From the NCBI GenBank assembly GCA_945285915.1, contig CALYQL010000022.1, positions 1 through 35,485 of the forward strand: DNA of 35,485 nt, read 5' to 3'. Made by a program: the position numbers and the translations under genes. Below the pieces are notes generated by a model. That model was not told the DNA's origin. It worked only from the letters and a program-made list of their open reading frames with translations, and did not search any database. This DNA comes from an uncultured Bartonella sp. Its GTDB lineage: Bacteria > Pseudomonadota > Alphaproteobacteria > Rhizobiales > Rhizobiaceae. Below are positions 17,205 through 26,548 of this stretch, piece after piece (the stretch's first letter is position 1; every line of letters starts with the position of its first letter).

Positions 17205-19260
17205 TTTGTCTGTGTTTGTTTTGTTGCAGCCAATCGCGTTCCATCAACGCTAATGGAACTGCAAACAACGCCCATATAATAACCATAACGATGTATGCCC
17301 AATTGGCAGTAGGTGACATTGCTATAGAAGCCAATGCATAAATAATGACAGCAATGTTTAACGTAAACACTGCTTTCGTTCGATAAAAAATTATTGGATA
17401 GACAAAAACAACCAGAAGCACAGCTAGCCAATTCCAATAATTTATCTGTCCGTTAAACAAATTAGCCACCCGCATGGTAAATTGTGTCAGCGGTTTTACA
17501 TATGGTCTATCCAAAACCAAATTCATGCGATCTGCATTTGCTGGATGAAAACCATTATCGGTGTCGCGTGTTGCATATTGGTCTATTAGTTGCCAAGCAC
17601 TTCCATTCACAATCTCCAGACCCCGAGTCTTAAACCGCTCCATTGCTGGCTGTGGCAATACAATTAAAGAAATAAGATAACCCTTTTTTAGATTATCATT
17701 GATTTCCACCTGGACATCAAATGGCATCCACATTCCGTTCGCAGCCGTCCAAACAAAATTTTCTGGATTGCTGCTATTACAATAAGCCTTTAATCCACCA
17801 GATAGTTCAACACCTTTGGCAATATAAGATGACGCTTTTAACTGATTACGTTCCGCTTCACTCCCAGGGCAAGGAACATAAGGCTGGACAACATCCAACA
17901 TAGATACATTAAGAAGCCTTACTTTCGCATAACTTGGATCCTCTTTATACAATTTAGGGAGTACTTCTCCGATAAGGTAACAAGAAACACCAAGACTAAC
18001 GATCGTAACAAGACAAACGCGCATCTTTTTATAATTTATCAAGCCTCGATAAATACAAAATATAGCAAAATAGGCCAATATGAATATTGCATATTCATCT
18101 CTCAGCATGAAAGCCATTCCAGCAAACAACATAGCAGCTGTTATGTAATAATATTGATATTTTTCATCTGAAACAGACTTCATAAAAAAGTATATCGATA
18201 AAATTAATAACAAAGGCGGATAGAAATAGCGCTGTGAAACATATAATATTGCGTAGATATCCGGACAAAAAACTATAAAAATTATAAATATAATATAAAA
18301 TATTCTTTTAATTTTCTTGTTTTTTATAGAACTTATAATGGCAAAAAATGCCATCAAGAACATAACAATGAGAGGCAGTTGGATAACTTTAAAATTGAAC
18401 AATCCAATAAATATATTAAGCAACATGTAGAAAGATGAATAAAGAAGAACATACCTTCCCGATCCAACATCATTGACAATCATATCACTGGTAAAAACAC
18501 CAGGAAACAACACAAAATATTGAAACAAAACAATAAATATAACTATGCCGCCATAAATATCGATTTTTTTGTAGTTTTTAGCAATGACACATATCGAAAT
18601 ATAAAACAAAACACTCCAGAACAATGCTGAAAACACCAGCATAATTTCACTCGAGAGTAGGCGTGGACCTTCATCTGCTTTATAGAAATTTATGGGTTTT
18701 GCTATATTGTTATTTAATGAAAACTTCTTGACCTGATTTACTGTTAAATCAGCAATAAAAATATCGACAGCTTTTTCTGAATGAATAAAAATAGATTTTG
18801 AAACAGGCAAATCATTTGTCGGGATTTCAGCCGAGACCGTTGTTAAATAGGTCTCATTACCTTCCACTAACGCCCCAAGTTTAAGCGCGTCTTTTACAGG
18901 ATGACAATTTTTATCCAGACAGATTTGGTCGCCTGACTTGACATCATAAATACGAAAATGACTGGAAGACGTGGTCTGCTTATCAAATGTCGGATCTAAC
19001 ACCTGACCTTCACGTGTTACCGATAGCGCCCCTTGTGCTGACTCCTGCTCATTGCCACTGAAACTTAAAAGGTTGGCTTTACTTTTGTAAAAAAAAGACC
19101 CTAAATATATTTCTGGTGTCTTTTCTGAAAAAGAAAATGCAACCATTTCGTGCGGCGCACGGGTATTATCCCAATTAGCAGCAAATATTAGTATTGGTAC
19201 TAATAAAAAATATGCAATTAGAAATTTCCAGCTACCAATAAACTTCGTGATTCCCGACAT
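17188..19260 (-). CDS. Large GT-C-like membrane protein (Gtr-type transferase candidate)
   Basis: A 690-aa membrane protein that I do not recognise by name. A TM anchor lies at about 10-28, then a soluble, probably periplasmic, domain of roughly 175 residues. About eight to ten TM helices fill residues 205-440, a second large soluble loop (about 440-600, with paired Cys) follows, and the last TM helices are at 610-675. This resembles the variable third component of gtrA-gtrB-gtrX systems, which moves the sugar from polyprenol to the surface glycan. No EXXXK or DD motif can be claimed as catalytic. A GAGAG lies about nine nt before the ATG. First gene of the cluster; clearly more A/T-rich than its neighbours, which hints at transfer. 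Confidence 0.68.
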   Translation of the reverse strand: MSGITKFIGSWKFLIAYFLLVPILIFAANWDNTRAPHEMVAFSFSEKTPEIYLGSFFYKSKANLLSFSGNEQESAQGALSVTREGQVLDPTFDKQTTSSSHFRIYDVKSGDQICLDKNCHPVKDALKLGALVEGNETYLTTVSAEIPTNDLPVSKSIFIHSEKAVDIFIADLTVNQVKKFSLNNNIAKPINFYKADEGPRLLSSEIMLVFSALFWSVLFYISICVIAKNYKKIDIYGGIVIFIVLFQYFVLFPGVFTSDMIVNDVGSGRYVLLYSSFYMLLNIFIGLFNFKVIQLPLIVMFLMAFFAIISSIKNKKIKRIFYIIFIIFIVFCPDIYAILYVSQRYFYPPLLLILSIYFFMKSVSDEKYQYYYITAAMLFAGMAFMLRDEYAIFILAYFAIFCIYRGLINYKKMRVCLVTIVSLGVSCYLIGEVLPKLYKEDPSYAKVRLLNVSMLDVVQPYVPCPGSEAERNQLKASSYIAKGVELSGGLKAYCNSSNPENFVWTAANGMWMPFDVQVEINDNLKKGYLISLIVLPQPAMERFKTRGLEIVNGSAWQLIDQYATRDTDNGFHPANADRMNLVLDRPYVKPLTQFTMRVANLFNGQINYWNWLAVLLVVFVYPIIFYRTKAVFTLNIAVIIYALASIAMSPTANWAYIVMVIIWALFAVPLALMERDWLQQNKHRQSDATT

Positions 19261-19664
19261 TATGCGTAACTCTCATCCAACCAAATATTAAGAGTGCTTC
19301 TATAAAAATCTCTTTAGACTATTTTTCAGTTTTTACCAATATCAGATTAACGGTCAATAATGATCAAATTAATTAACTAGTTTTCCTCAATTGATTAATA
19401 ACTTGCTAGATGTAATTCAAATATGCGGATTTTAAAAAAGTATTTTTCTAGAAAATTTTAGCGCAAGCGAAATAAATAATATCAACCTAACAAAAAAATT
19501 ATACCATATTACACCACAACAACTAACATAATTATTTTTATTTATAACAAAAATAAAAAAATTACTTATTTTATAATAAAAAACAAATAATAATTACAAT
19601 TAGAAATAAAATTTATATATTTTTAAATATAATTCTTATTATTTTATCTAACCAATATCATAAA
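19261..19664. promoter_or_regulatory. Very A/T-rich leader of the glycan cluster
   Basis: 404 bp without a gene between the moaB stop and the start of the 690-aa gene. From about 19490 to 19650 it is almost only A and T, with long A and T runs and many TA steps. As the only non-coding stretch upstream of seven tightly packed minus-strand genes, it should contain their promoter. In alphaproteobacteria such DNA is a typical target for MucR/Ros or other xenogeneic silencers; that is inference, no specific operator was seen. Confidence 0.5.
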
Positions 19665-20195
19665 TCAGCGTTCCATAAGGCGTGGCATAATCATTACCAA
19701 ATTATGTGGGCGTTGACGGCTATCCAACTCACCCTTCAAAATGTGATCCCATGCATCCTTACATGCCCCTGTTGACCCTGGCAGGCAGAATACAAATGTG
19801 CCATTGATTAAACCGGCCGTTGCTCTCGACTGTATCGTTACCATTCCAATTGTTTCATACGACACTTTATGAAACATTGCGGAGAAACCATCCATTTTTT
19901 TGTCAAACAATGGCTCTACCGCTTCCGGCGTAATATCTCTACCAGTAAAGCCAGTACCACCTGTTGTGACGATAATCTCAACATCGGGGGCAGCGGCCCA
20001 TTCTTCGATAATTGCGCGAATATCAGAAATTTCATCACGAACAATCGCGCGCTTTGCTAGATGATGGCCGGCCGATAAAATTCGCTCCTGCAGCACATCA
20101 CCAGACCGGTCATCTTCCATTTTTCGTGTATCGGATATGGTCAAAACTGCAATGTTAAGAGCTTCTAACGTTGCATTTTCATCAATTGTCGGCAT
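19665..20195 (-). CDS. moaB: Molybdenum cofactor protein MoaB
   Basis: A 176-aa MoaB/Mog-like protein, which adenylylates molybdopterin during cofactor synthesis. Visible motifs: LNIAVLTISDTR at the start of the fold, VEIIVTTGGTGFTGRDITPEAV (the MPT-binding TTGGTG), and FCLPGSTGACKDAWDHIL. Length is normal. It lies 18 bp after ispE on the same strand and is probably co-transcribed with it. Confidence 0.93.
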   Translation of the reverse strand: MPTIDENATLEALNIAVLTISDTRKMEDDRSGDVLQERILSAGHHLAKRAIVRDEISDIRAIIEEWAAAPDVEIIVTTGGTGFTGRDITPEAVEPLFDKKMDGFSAMFHKVSYETIGMVTIQSRATAGLINGTFVFCLPGSTGACKDAWDHILKGELDSRQRPHNLVMIMPRLMER

Positions 20196-20213
20196 TGTTC
20201 CATATCCTTCTAT

Positions 20214-21116
20214 CTAACTGTGACGCGATCCCACTGTTTCAACGGATTTGACAAACCAATCCGGTTGAAATGACTTGATATTTTTTGCTGCTTCATCAGC
20301 ATCTTGTTTATTAGCATAAATACCAAAACATGTTGCACCAGACCCCGACATTCTTGCAAATAATGCCCCCGATTTCTGCAAGGTTTTTAACACATTCGCA
20401 AGTTCAGGAGCAAGGATATGTGCGGGCTCATATAGGTCGTTACGCGTGTTTTCGAGCGCTGAGACCAAAGACTGAACCGTCTTCAATGCAGAATAATCAA
20501 TAGAAATTGGTTGCCCATTTGTGTGGCTTAATCTTTTAAATATCTCAGGCGTTGAGATTTCTTGCCCATGATTAATTAGCACCATGGGAACGGAACAAGC
20601 GTCTTCTATGATTTCCAGTGTCTCACCAATACCAGTAGCGCGCAGCGGTTTTTTATACAAAAGTGCCGCAAGGCACATTGGCAAGTCTGCCCCTATAGAG
20701 ACCACAGATTGAAGCAAATCATCATCATTACATTCAACCGCCCACTCACGACGCAATAATTTAATCGTTGCAGCCGCATCGCCAGAACCACCGCCAACAC
20801 CAGAAGCGATGGGCAACAATTTATCAAGCACCAAATGGCAAGTTTTTACGTTGTTTGGATAGCGACCCGCCATAAATTGGCGCGCCCGCTCTACCAAATT
20901 ATTCGGCGTGTTAGTGAGCTCTTTTGCGTAAGACCCCGTAACGGAAAACCGATTTTCTTGTGAGGATTGATAGTGAAGGACATCACCTTCAAAACTGAAA
21001 TATACAAGGCTATCAAGAAGATGATAGCCATCATTCCGCTTACCAACAACATGAAGCGCCAAATTTATTTTTATTGGCGTGGTAAGCCGAGCAATATCCG
21101 ATATTGGCAACGACAC
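20214..21116 (-). CDS. ispE: 4-diphosphocytidyl-2-C-methyl-D-erythritol kinase
   Basis: A 300-aa GHMP kinase of the MEP isoprenoid pathway, phosphorylating CDP-methylerythritol. PIKINLALHVVGKRNDGYHLLDSLV is the N-terminal signature, LPIASGVGGGSGDAAATI the ATP loop, and FARMSGSGATCFGIY the GHMP C-terminal motif. The start is GTG 21116, 6 bp after the stop of the 61-aa gene; no strong ribosome site is visible, so translation may be coupled. Its pathway feeds the polyprenyl synthase at 23.5 kb. Confidence 0.95.
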   Translation of the reverse strand: MSLPISDIARLTTPIKINLALHVVGKRNDGYHLLDSLVYFSFEGDVLHYQSSQENRFSVTGSYAKELTNTPNNLVERARQFMAGRYPNNVKTCHLVLDKLLPIASGVGGGSGDAAATIKLLRREWAVECNDDDLLQSVVSIGADLPMCLAALLYKKPLRATGIGETLEIIEDACSVPMVLINHGQEISTPEIFKRLSHTNGQPISIDYSALKTVQSLVSALENTRNDLYEPAHILAPELANVLKTLQKSGALFARMSGSGATCFGIYANKQDADEAAKNIKSFQPDWFVKSVETVGSRHS

Positions 21117-21122
21117 CCGATA

Positions 21123-21308
21123 TTAATCCCGCTCTACGTAATATTCGCCCGTTTTTGGGTCCTTAACCAAAGTACCTCTTGCACCAGTCCGCCGTTCAGC
21201 CTCAGCACGTTTAACACGCAAAGCCACCCGTTGAGACTCACGTTTGAAGGCACGATAAGCATAGAGGGCTGCCGCACATAGTAAACCATATATAACAAAC
21301 TTGGCCAT
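21123..21308 (-). CDS. 61-aa membrane-anchored protein
   Basis: A small protein with one N-terminal TM segment (residues 3-19), a basic middle (KRESQRVALRVKRAEAERR) and a C-terminal motif GTLVKDPKTGEYYVERD. Similar small proteins with a DPxTGxY tail are found in Rhizobiales; function unknown. A strong ribosome site (GGAGGAAGGA) stands before the ATG, which supports real expression. Lies directly upstream of ispE. Confidence 0.75.
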   Translation of the reverse strand: MAKFVIYGLLCAAALYAYRAFKRESQRVALRVKRAEAERRTGARGTLVKDPKTGEYYVERD

Positions 21309-21395
21309 CTTTTATCCTTCCTCCCCCTGCATACTTATTTGGTCGATCATAAAAACATATCAAGTTTGTATATGATCTTGCAAAATTCCGACTTT

Positions 21396-22244
21396 TTAAA
21401 GACCATACCGTTGCCATATTGCACGCTCTTCAACCGAAGCAACTATACCATCAACCAAAGCTGATATATGACCTGCCGAGATACCTGGACTTTTACGCCC
21501 GAATAATCCTTTTGCAGAGGACACAAGCTTCATTTTTGCGTCTTTTCCGTAACGGTTTTTTATGACCGAACGCATATCAGCCAATTCATCAACAAGCCCA
21601 AGTTCCTTACCTTTAAGGCCTGTCCAGAACATACCAGTAAATAGATTGGCATCATCAGCCAGCTTGGTACCGCGACTTTCTTTAACAAGATTGATAAAGG
21701 TTTCATGGATTTCCAATTGAAGGGCTTTCAAATGATCTATGTCAGCCTTTTTCTCAGGCTGGAAAGGATCAAGCGACACTTTGTTTTTGCCTGCAGTATA
21801 GACGCGGCGTTCAACACCGATTTTTTTCAATAATTCCGGAAATCCGAAAGAAGAAGATACAACACCGATAGATCCAACAACAGAAGATGGATCAGCAAAG
21901 ATTTCGTCACCTGCACATGCAATCATATAACCGCCCGATGCTGCAACATCTTCAATAAAGACCAGAACCTTTTTATTTTTTTCTTCTGCAAGGTCTCTGA
22001 TACGGCGATAAATCAAGCGCGACTGAACAGGCGAACCACCTGGCGAATTAATTGCGATGGCTATCGCCGGTGCTTCTTTGTCGGCAAAGGCTTTGTCTAA
22101 TGCGGCTGCACATGAGCCGAGGGACAATGTCTGTTTTAAAGGCGAAGACGAATCCATAATCATTCCTTGCAAACGGACAACTGGAATTTCCACCGAATTG
22201 GAACGAAAACGACGTGGAATAAAACGCTTTATAAAGCCAGACAA
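21396..22244 (-). CDS. sppA: S49-family signal peptide peptidase-like protease
   Basis: A 282-aa serine protease of the SppA/SohB family, which degrades signal peptides or membrane-protein fragments. Motifs: AIAIAINSPGGSPVQS, the nucleophile Ser (about 103) in EDVAASGGYMIACAGDEI, VGSIGVVSS, and the general-base Lys in YTAGKNK (about 155). It is the short single-domain form and lacks an obvious N-terminal TM segment. Start: TTG 22244 is preferred because GGAG lies eight nt upstream; GTG 22253 (three codons longer) overlaps that site. Minus-strand, about 88 bp upstream of the 61-aa gene. Confidence 0.88.
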   Translation of the reverse strand: MSGFIKRFIPRRFRSNSVEIPVVRLQGMIMDSSSPLKQTLSLGSCAAALDKAFADKEAPAIAIAINSPGGSPVQSRLIYRRIRDLAEEKNKKVLVFIEDVAASGGYMIACAGDEIFADPSSVVGSIGVVSSSFGFPELLKKIGVERRVYTAGKNKVSLDPFQPEKKADIDHLKALQLEIHETFINLVKESRGTKLADDANLFTGMFWTGLKGKELGLVDELADMRSVIKNRYGKDAKMKLVSSAKGLFGRKSPGISAGHISALVDGIVASVEERAIWQRYGL

Positions 22245-22331
22245 AACTTGCACTCCTCAAGAAAATAGCGCGCATATAATAAGTAGATATAAACCAGATG
22301 TATAAACAATCAAAAAAAACGCAAGTTTTAG

Positions 22332-23126
22332 TTAAGCCCTATCCCAAAAACTTGCCCGTCCATTGTTGATAACATCTACCTTGGGCGAAAAAGCCTGATT
22401 ATTATCCTGATGCATAATCAATGCAGGTAAAAATGACAAAGGCGCCTTACTTCCCCTTTTTGCATGAATAAAAATTCTGATAGCGGGCAAGTCTTTTCGT
22501 GGGTGAAGTGGGATTAGCCTTATATCACCAAAGCGCCCATCAAGTGCCTGCAAAATTTCGCCCAAGGATTGCGGCCTAGCAATCAGCCCTAAATATCCCG
22601 ATGGTTTTACAATAGCCGTTGCCGTGCGTATCCAATTCTCGAACATATCCTTTGGCATAACATGGGCTTCTGCTTTCAAATTATCCGGTGTTTGGCGATC
22701 CGAAGCAAAATTGAAAGGTGGATTCATAATGGCAAAATCAAATGCATTGTCCATCAATCCTGCATTGATTCTTTCTTGACCACGCAAAGTCACATCCGCA
22801 GCAATAATCTCTATTCTGTCGGTTAAATAGCTATTTTCTAAATGAGCCTTACTTTTTTTTGCGTATTCCAGCATAAAAGCTGAACGCTCGACCAAAGTGA
22901 TCTGTGCGTCCTTGCATCTTGCCGCAACTGCAAAGCCAGCCGCACCTGCGCCTGCACCAAGATCAACCACTTTTCCCTTAAAACTTGTAGGAACAAGCCC
23001 GGCAAGAAGCATTGCATCCATGCCTGAGCGATGCCCACCCAATCGGGGTTGTACCAGATAAAAACCACCGCGATGAAAGACATCGACCGTATCGGTTTCG
23101 TCTGCGCTCAGTCCCTTATCAACCAT
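22332..23126 (-). CDS. TrmN6-like tRNA/adenine methyltransferase
   Basis: A 264-aa class I SAM-dependent methyltransferase. GHRSGMDAMLLAG and VVDLGAGAGAAGFAVAAR (SAM motif I) precede AIMNPPFNFASDR, whose NPPF marks N6-adenine or N5-glutamine methylation. The closest known group is tRNA1(Val) A37 N6-methyltransferase (TrmN6/YfiC), a plausible but unproven role. ATG 23126 overlaps the DUF2007 gene by 8 nt; ATG 23153 is in frame nine codons earlier but overlaps more and has no ribosome site either. Confidence 0.85.
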   Translation of the reverse strand: MVDKGLSADETDTVDVFHRGGFYLVQPRLGGHRSGMDAMLLAGLVPTSFKGKVVDLGAGAGAAGFAVAARCKDAQITLVERSAFMLEYAKKSKAHLENSYLTDRIEIIAADVTLRGQERINAGLMDNAFDFAIMNPPFNFASDRQTPDNLKAEAHVMPKDMFENWIRTATAIVKPSGYLGLIARPQSLGEILQALDGRFGDIRLIPLHPRKDLPAIRIFIHAKRGSKAPLSFLPALIMHQDNNQAFSPKVDVINNGRASFWDRA

Positions 23127-23343
23127 TATAAAGCTCGTCTGAAAGTCCTGCATTTATCAATATATTTTTTGCTTCATCAGCAAAGTCTTCATCAACCAGA
23201 AAACGGCTTTGTATCAACCCCATAGAACCTTCAGCGATACTTGTATGCCGATCCGCAATAAAATACATGATGCCAGCCTCTTTCATCAGGCTTTCAGTAA
23301 AAGAAAGCAATACAACATCATTTGAGCGGATTAGTTCAATCAT
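23119..23343 (-). CDS. DUF2007 small protein
   Basis: A 74-aa soluble protein matching the DUF2007 (putative signal-transducing, GlnB-like fold) pattern: MIELIRSNDVVLLSFTESLMKEAGI, then the FLVDEDFADEAKNIL tail. Biochemical role unknown. In Rhizobiales it commonly sits before the TrmN6-like methyltransferase, as here, with an 8-nt overlap that indicates co-translation. Its start is about 175 bp from the divergent ispB gene. Confidence 0.85.
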   Translation of the reverse strand: MIELIRSNDVVLLSFTESLMKEAGIMYFIADRHTSIAEGSMGLIQSRFLVDEDFADEAKNILINAGLSDELYNG

Positions 23344-23518
23344 AGTGCCTATGTTACATAATTTATCTCACCGCGGCACCCAGTCGCAGATAAAAAAATA
23401 TTTTTTTCCAAAATATTATTAGCAACGCGCTATCTAAAATTATATGAAAGATTGAATCGTTTGCTGTTAAGAATTAAGGCAAAATAAAAGTCGATAGAAC
23501 ACTACAGGAGTGTATGCA

Positions 23519-24535
23519 TTGGTTGCAGAAAATAAAGCGAATGAGATGAAAAGCAGTCAGGCATCTGTTCAGCCGCTGATTAATCTTACAAAATCAGATA
23601 TGGAGGCTGTGAATAAGCTTATTCTTGCAATGGCCGGTTCTGATGTGGAGATGATACCGGAAGTCTCTAATCATTTGATTTCATCTGGTGGAAAAAGATT
23701 GCGACCAATGCTGACATTGGCATCTGCCCGTATGTTTGGTTATCAAGGACAGGGTCATGTAAAATTGGCAACCGCTGTTGAATTCATGCATACAGCAACG
23801 CTGCTTCATGATGATGTTGTTGATGAAAGTGATATGCGTCGCGGCAAATCGACAGCCAGAATGATATGGGGCAATGAAGCCAGTGTTTTGGTTGGTGACT
23901 TCCTGCTTGGCCAAGCATTCAAAATGATGGTTGAAGTCAATTCGATGGATGCCTTGTCTGTGTTGGCAAATGCCGCTGCCGTTATTGCAGAGGGCGAAGT
24001 CATGCAGTTGGCTGCTGCTAAGCATATGCACACAAGCGAACAGGATTATCTCAAGGTTATTAATGCGAAAACCGCCGCATTATTTTCAGCAGCTGCTGAA
24101 GTTGGGCCAATTATTGCCGGAAAAGGTGAAAATGAGCGCAAGGCATTAAGGCAATATGGCACCGCCTTGGGGTTAGCATTCCAACTGGTTGATGATGCAC
24201 TCGATTATGGTGGCAATGCCCAAAATTTAGGAAAAAACACTGGTGATGATTTCCGTGAAGGCAAGATAACAATGCCGGTTATTTTGTCATATGCACGGGG
24301 AGATGCGGAAGAAAAGAATTTTTGGAAACAATCTCTGGAAGAAGGAAAGAACGATGATGAGGCGCTTTCCCATGCACTTACACTGATGAAAAAGCACCAC
24401 AGCCTTGAAGATACAATCTCTCAAGCCCGCCATTATGGTGCGGAAGCTGTAAAAGCGCTTGAGAATATCGCACCAAGCGCTGAAAAAGATGCTCTTTTAG
24501 AAGTAATCGAGTTTTGCATTTCGCGCGTTAATTGA
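23519..24535 (+). CDS. ispB: Polyprenyl (octaprenyl-type) diphosphate synthase
   Basis: A 338-aa trans-prenyltransferase that builds the ubiquinone side-chain diphosphate. First Asp-rich motif LLHDDVVDESDMRRG, second LVDDALDYGG, plus GGKRLRPMLTLAS and GDFLLGQAF. Start: TTG 23519 has AGGAG eight nt upstream; GTG 23510, in frame, overlaps that ribosome site and would give 341 aa. Product chain length is not readable from sequence. Divergent from the DUF2007 operon. Confidence 0.93.
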   Translation: MVAENKANEMKSSQASVQPLINLTKSDMEAVNKLILAMAGSDVEMIPEVSNHLISSGGKRLRPMLTLASARMFGYQGQGHVKLATAVEFMHTATLLHDDVVDESDMRRGKSTARMIWGNEASVLVGDFLLGQAFKMMVEVNSMDALSVLANAAAVIAEGEVMQLAAAKHMHTSEQDYLKVINAKTAALFSAAAEVGPIIAGKGENERKALRQYGTALGLAFQLVDDALDYGGNAQNLGKNTGDDFREGKITMPVILSYARGDAEEKNFWKQSLEEGKNDDEALSHALTLMKKHHSLEDTISQARHYGAEAVKALENIAPSAEKDALLEVIEFCISRVN

Positions 24536-24658
24536 CGTCGCATTAAATTTATTAGCAAATATGGAGATTTCTTTCCATAATAGACAATACATGGTTATAA
24601 CTCATAAAAATATATATTTGCTATTTGCGTGTATTCACTGAAAGCAAGGATTACATCT

Positions 24659-26392
24659 ATGCAGCGCGGCAATCTTATCCGACTACTTGCATTTTTTACC
24701 GCAGGAACGATGTTTATGACGTCGTTTGCGGGTGCAAAACAACCAGAAATCACCAAAGCCTTGACTTTTTCCGGGGCCTATTTGGCTGGGCGTGCTGCTG
24801 CAGGAGATAATCATATGGATTTGGCAGTGGCCTATTTTAGACAGGCTTCTGCTTTCAAGATACCTGACAAAACCATGTCAAATGACCTACAGCATGATAT
24901 ATTGATTATGTTGTTGGTTGATGGAAACTTCAAGGAGGCTGTCGAGCAGGCAAACAACATAAAGGATGAGTCAAGTCGAGATCACTTTTATCATCTTACG
25001 CTTGCAACCGATGATTTCATAAAAAACAAATATGAAAATGTAAAAAAGCATTTGAAGTTTAAAAATCCAAGTGAGTTGGAAAATATAACCTCTGGCTTAT
25101 TAAATGCATGGGCTGTGTTTGGTTCGGGCGACCGCAACAAAGCTATCAACAGCCTCAAGAAACTTCGTGGTCCCGTTTCATATGATATTTTTGTCAATTA
25201 TCATATGGCGCTGATGAGTGATATTGCTGGTAAAAAACAAGATGCCGAACGCTATTATAGTAAAGCACTGGCAAACCGGCAGGCAGGAATTGCCTCTCCT
25301 GACACCTATGAACGCATCATTAATGCCTACGCATCGTTTCAGTCACGCAATAATAATAAAGAAGGGGCATTAAAGACAATCCAGATTGGCGAACAGAATT
25401 TTTCTGGTCGAAACATTTTTAAAAATATGCGTATCCAAATTGAAAAGAACCTACCGTTGGATATGCTGGTTAAAACGCCACAAGATGGTGCTGGTGAAGC
25501 TTTGTACAATATAGGCACATCTGTCAAAGGTGAGCTATCGGAAAATTTTTCTCTTCTTTATCTTCAACTGGTATTGGCTTTGCGCCCGCAAAATGACGCT
25601 ACTTTATATCAGATTGCCTCTATATTAAGCCAAACATCATCCAAGGATAAGGCAATTGATTTTTATAAAAAAATCACGCCAAATTCATTTTATTCTGACG
25701 ATGCTAAGACCAATCTTGCTTTCAATTTGGCTGATTTGAATGATACAGAGGGGGCTATAAAACTGTTAACCGAATTGGAACAGAAATATCCTGATGACCA
25801 GGCTATATCACTGGCTCTGGCTGGGACATATCTGACAAAGACGAAAGACTATGGCAAAGCTGTCGAAGTGATGGATCGTGCCATTGCGCATATTACCGAT
25901 ACAAAAAAAAGAGAATGGTTTTTATACAATATTCGCGGAATGGCGGAAGAACGTTCGAACCTGTGGGATAAGGCCGAAGCTGATTTTCGTAAAGCCTTGG
26001 AATTGTCACCTGACCAACCTGATGTTCTCAACTACCTTGGATATTCTCTTATTGTACGCAACGAGAAGCTTGATGAAGCGCTTAAAATGGTCAAACGGGC
26101 TGTTGCTCTTAGCCCACAAAATGGAGAAATCGTTGACTCGCTTGGCTGGGCCTATTTTAAACTCGGTCGATATGATGATGCCGTTATAACGCTGGAACAA
26201 GCGATAAAACTCAAGCCAGGAGAAGCAACAATTAACGACCATCTGGGGGATGCCTATTGGAAAGCCGGTAGAAAGCTTGAAGCAACATACCAATGGAAGC
26301 ACGCTCTTGCCTATAATCCGGAACCGGAAGACATTGCAAAAATTGAAGAAAAGCTGAAAGTCGGACTAAAAGATCAAACCACCTCTCAGTGA
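24659..26392 (+). CDS. Exported TPR-repeat protein
   Basis: A 577-aa protein with an N-terminal signal sequence (residues 1-26, LLAFFTAGTMFMTSFAGA) and many tetratricopeptide repeats. The clearest repeats are in the last third: AEADFRKALELSPDQPDVLNYLG, LKMVKRAVALSPQNGEIVDSLG and AVITLEQAIKLKPGEATINDHLG. It should act as a periplasmic or envelope scaffold. No enzymatic motif is visible. ATG 24659 has AAGGA eight nt upstream; an earlier in-frame start (24629) would put a polar stretch before the signal peptide. Monocistronic or weakly linked to glyQS. Confidence 0.88.
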   Translation: MQRGNLIRLLAFFTAGTMFMTSFAGAKQPEITKALTFSGAYLAGRAAAGDNHMDLAVAYFRQASAFKIPDKTMSNDLQHDILIMLLVDGNFKEAVEQANNIKDESSRDHFYHLTLATDDFIKNKYENVKKHLKFKNPSELENITSGLLNAWAVFGSGDRNKAINSLKKLRGPVSYDIFVNYHMALMSDIAGKKQDAERYYSKALANRQAGIASPDTYERIINAYASFQSRNNNKEGALKTIQIGEQNFSGRNIFKNMRIQIEKNLPLDMLVKTPQDGAGEALYNIGTSVKGELSENFSLLYLQLVLALRPQNDATLYQIASILSQTSSKDKAIDFYKKITPNSFYSDDAKTNLAFNLADLNDTEGAIKLLTELEQKYPDDQAISLALAGTYLTKTKDYGKAVEVMDRAIAHITDTKKREWFLYNIRGMAEERSNLWDKAEADFRKALELSPDQPDVLNYLGYSLIVRNEKLDEALKMVKRAVALSPQNGEIVDSLGWAYFKLGRYDDAVITLEQAIKLKPGEATINDHLGDAYWKAGRKLEATYQWKHALAYNPEPEDIAKIEEKLKVGLKDQTTSQ

Positions 26393-26497
26393 ATAGAAAT
26401 CCCGACGGTGACGTTATAAAAAATTATCATGATATTGGTTCAATGGAGGCTCTTCCCTTGACCATGGCAATATGAAAGATTAGACATTTTTAAACAC

Positions 26498-26524
26498 AGG
26501 AAATCTATTTCCTCTTCCTTTTTT
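26498..26524 (+). terminator. Intrinsic terminator or attenuator in the glyQS leader
   Basis: AGGAAA/TTTCCT stem with a TCTA loop, followed by a T-rich tract ending in six Ts, 25 bp before the glyQ start. It may end the TPR transcript or act as an attenuator for glyQS; no anti-terminator or T-box stem was recognised. Confidence 0.55.
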
Positions 26525-26548
26525 AACAAATCTTAAAAGGGTAAAATC

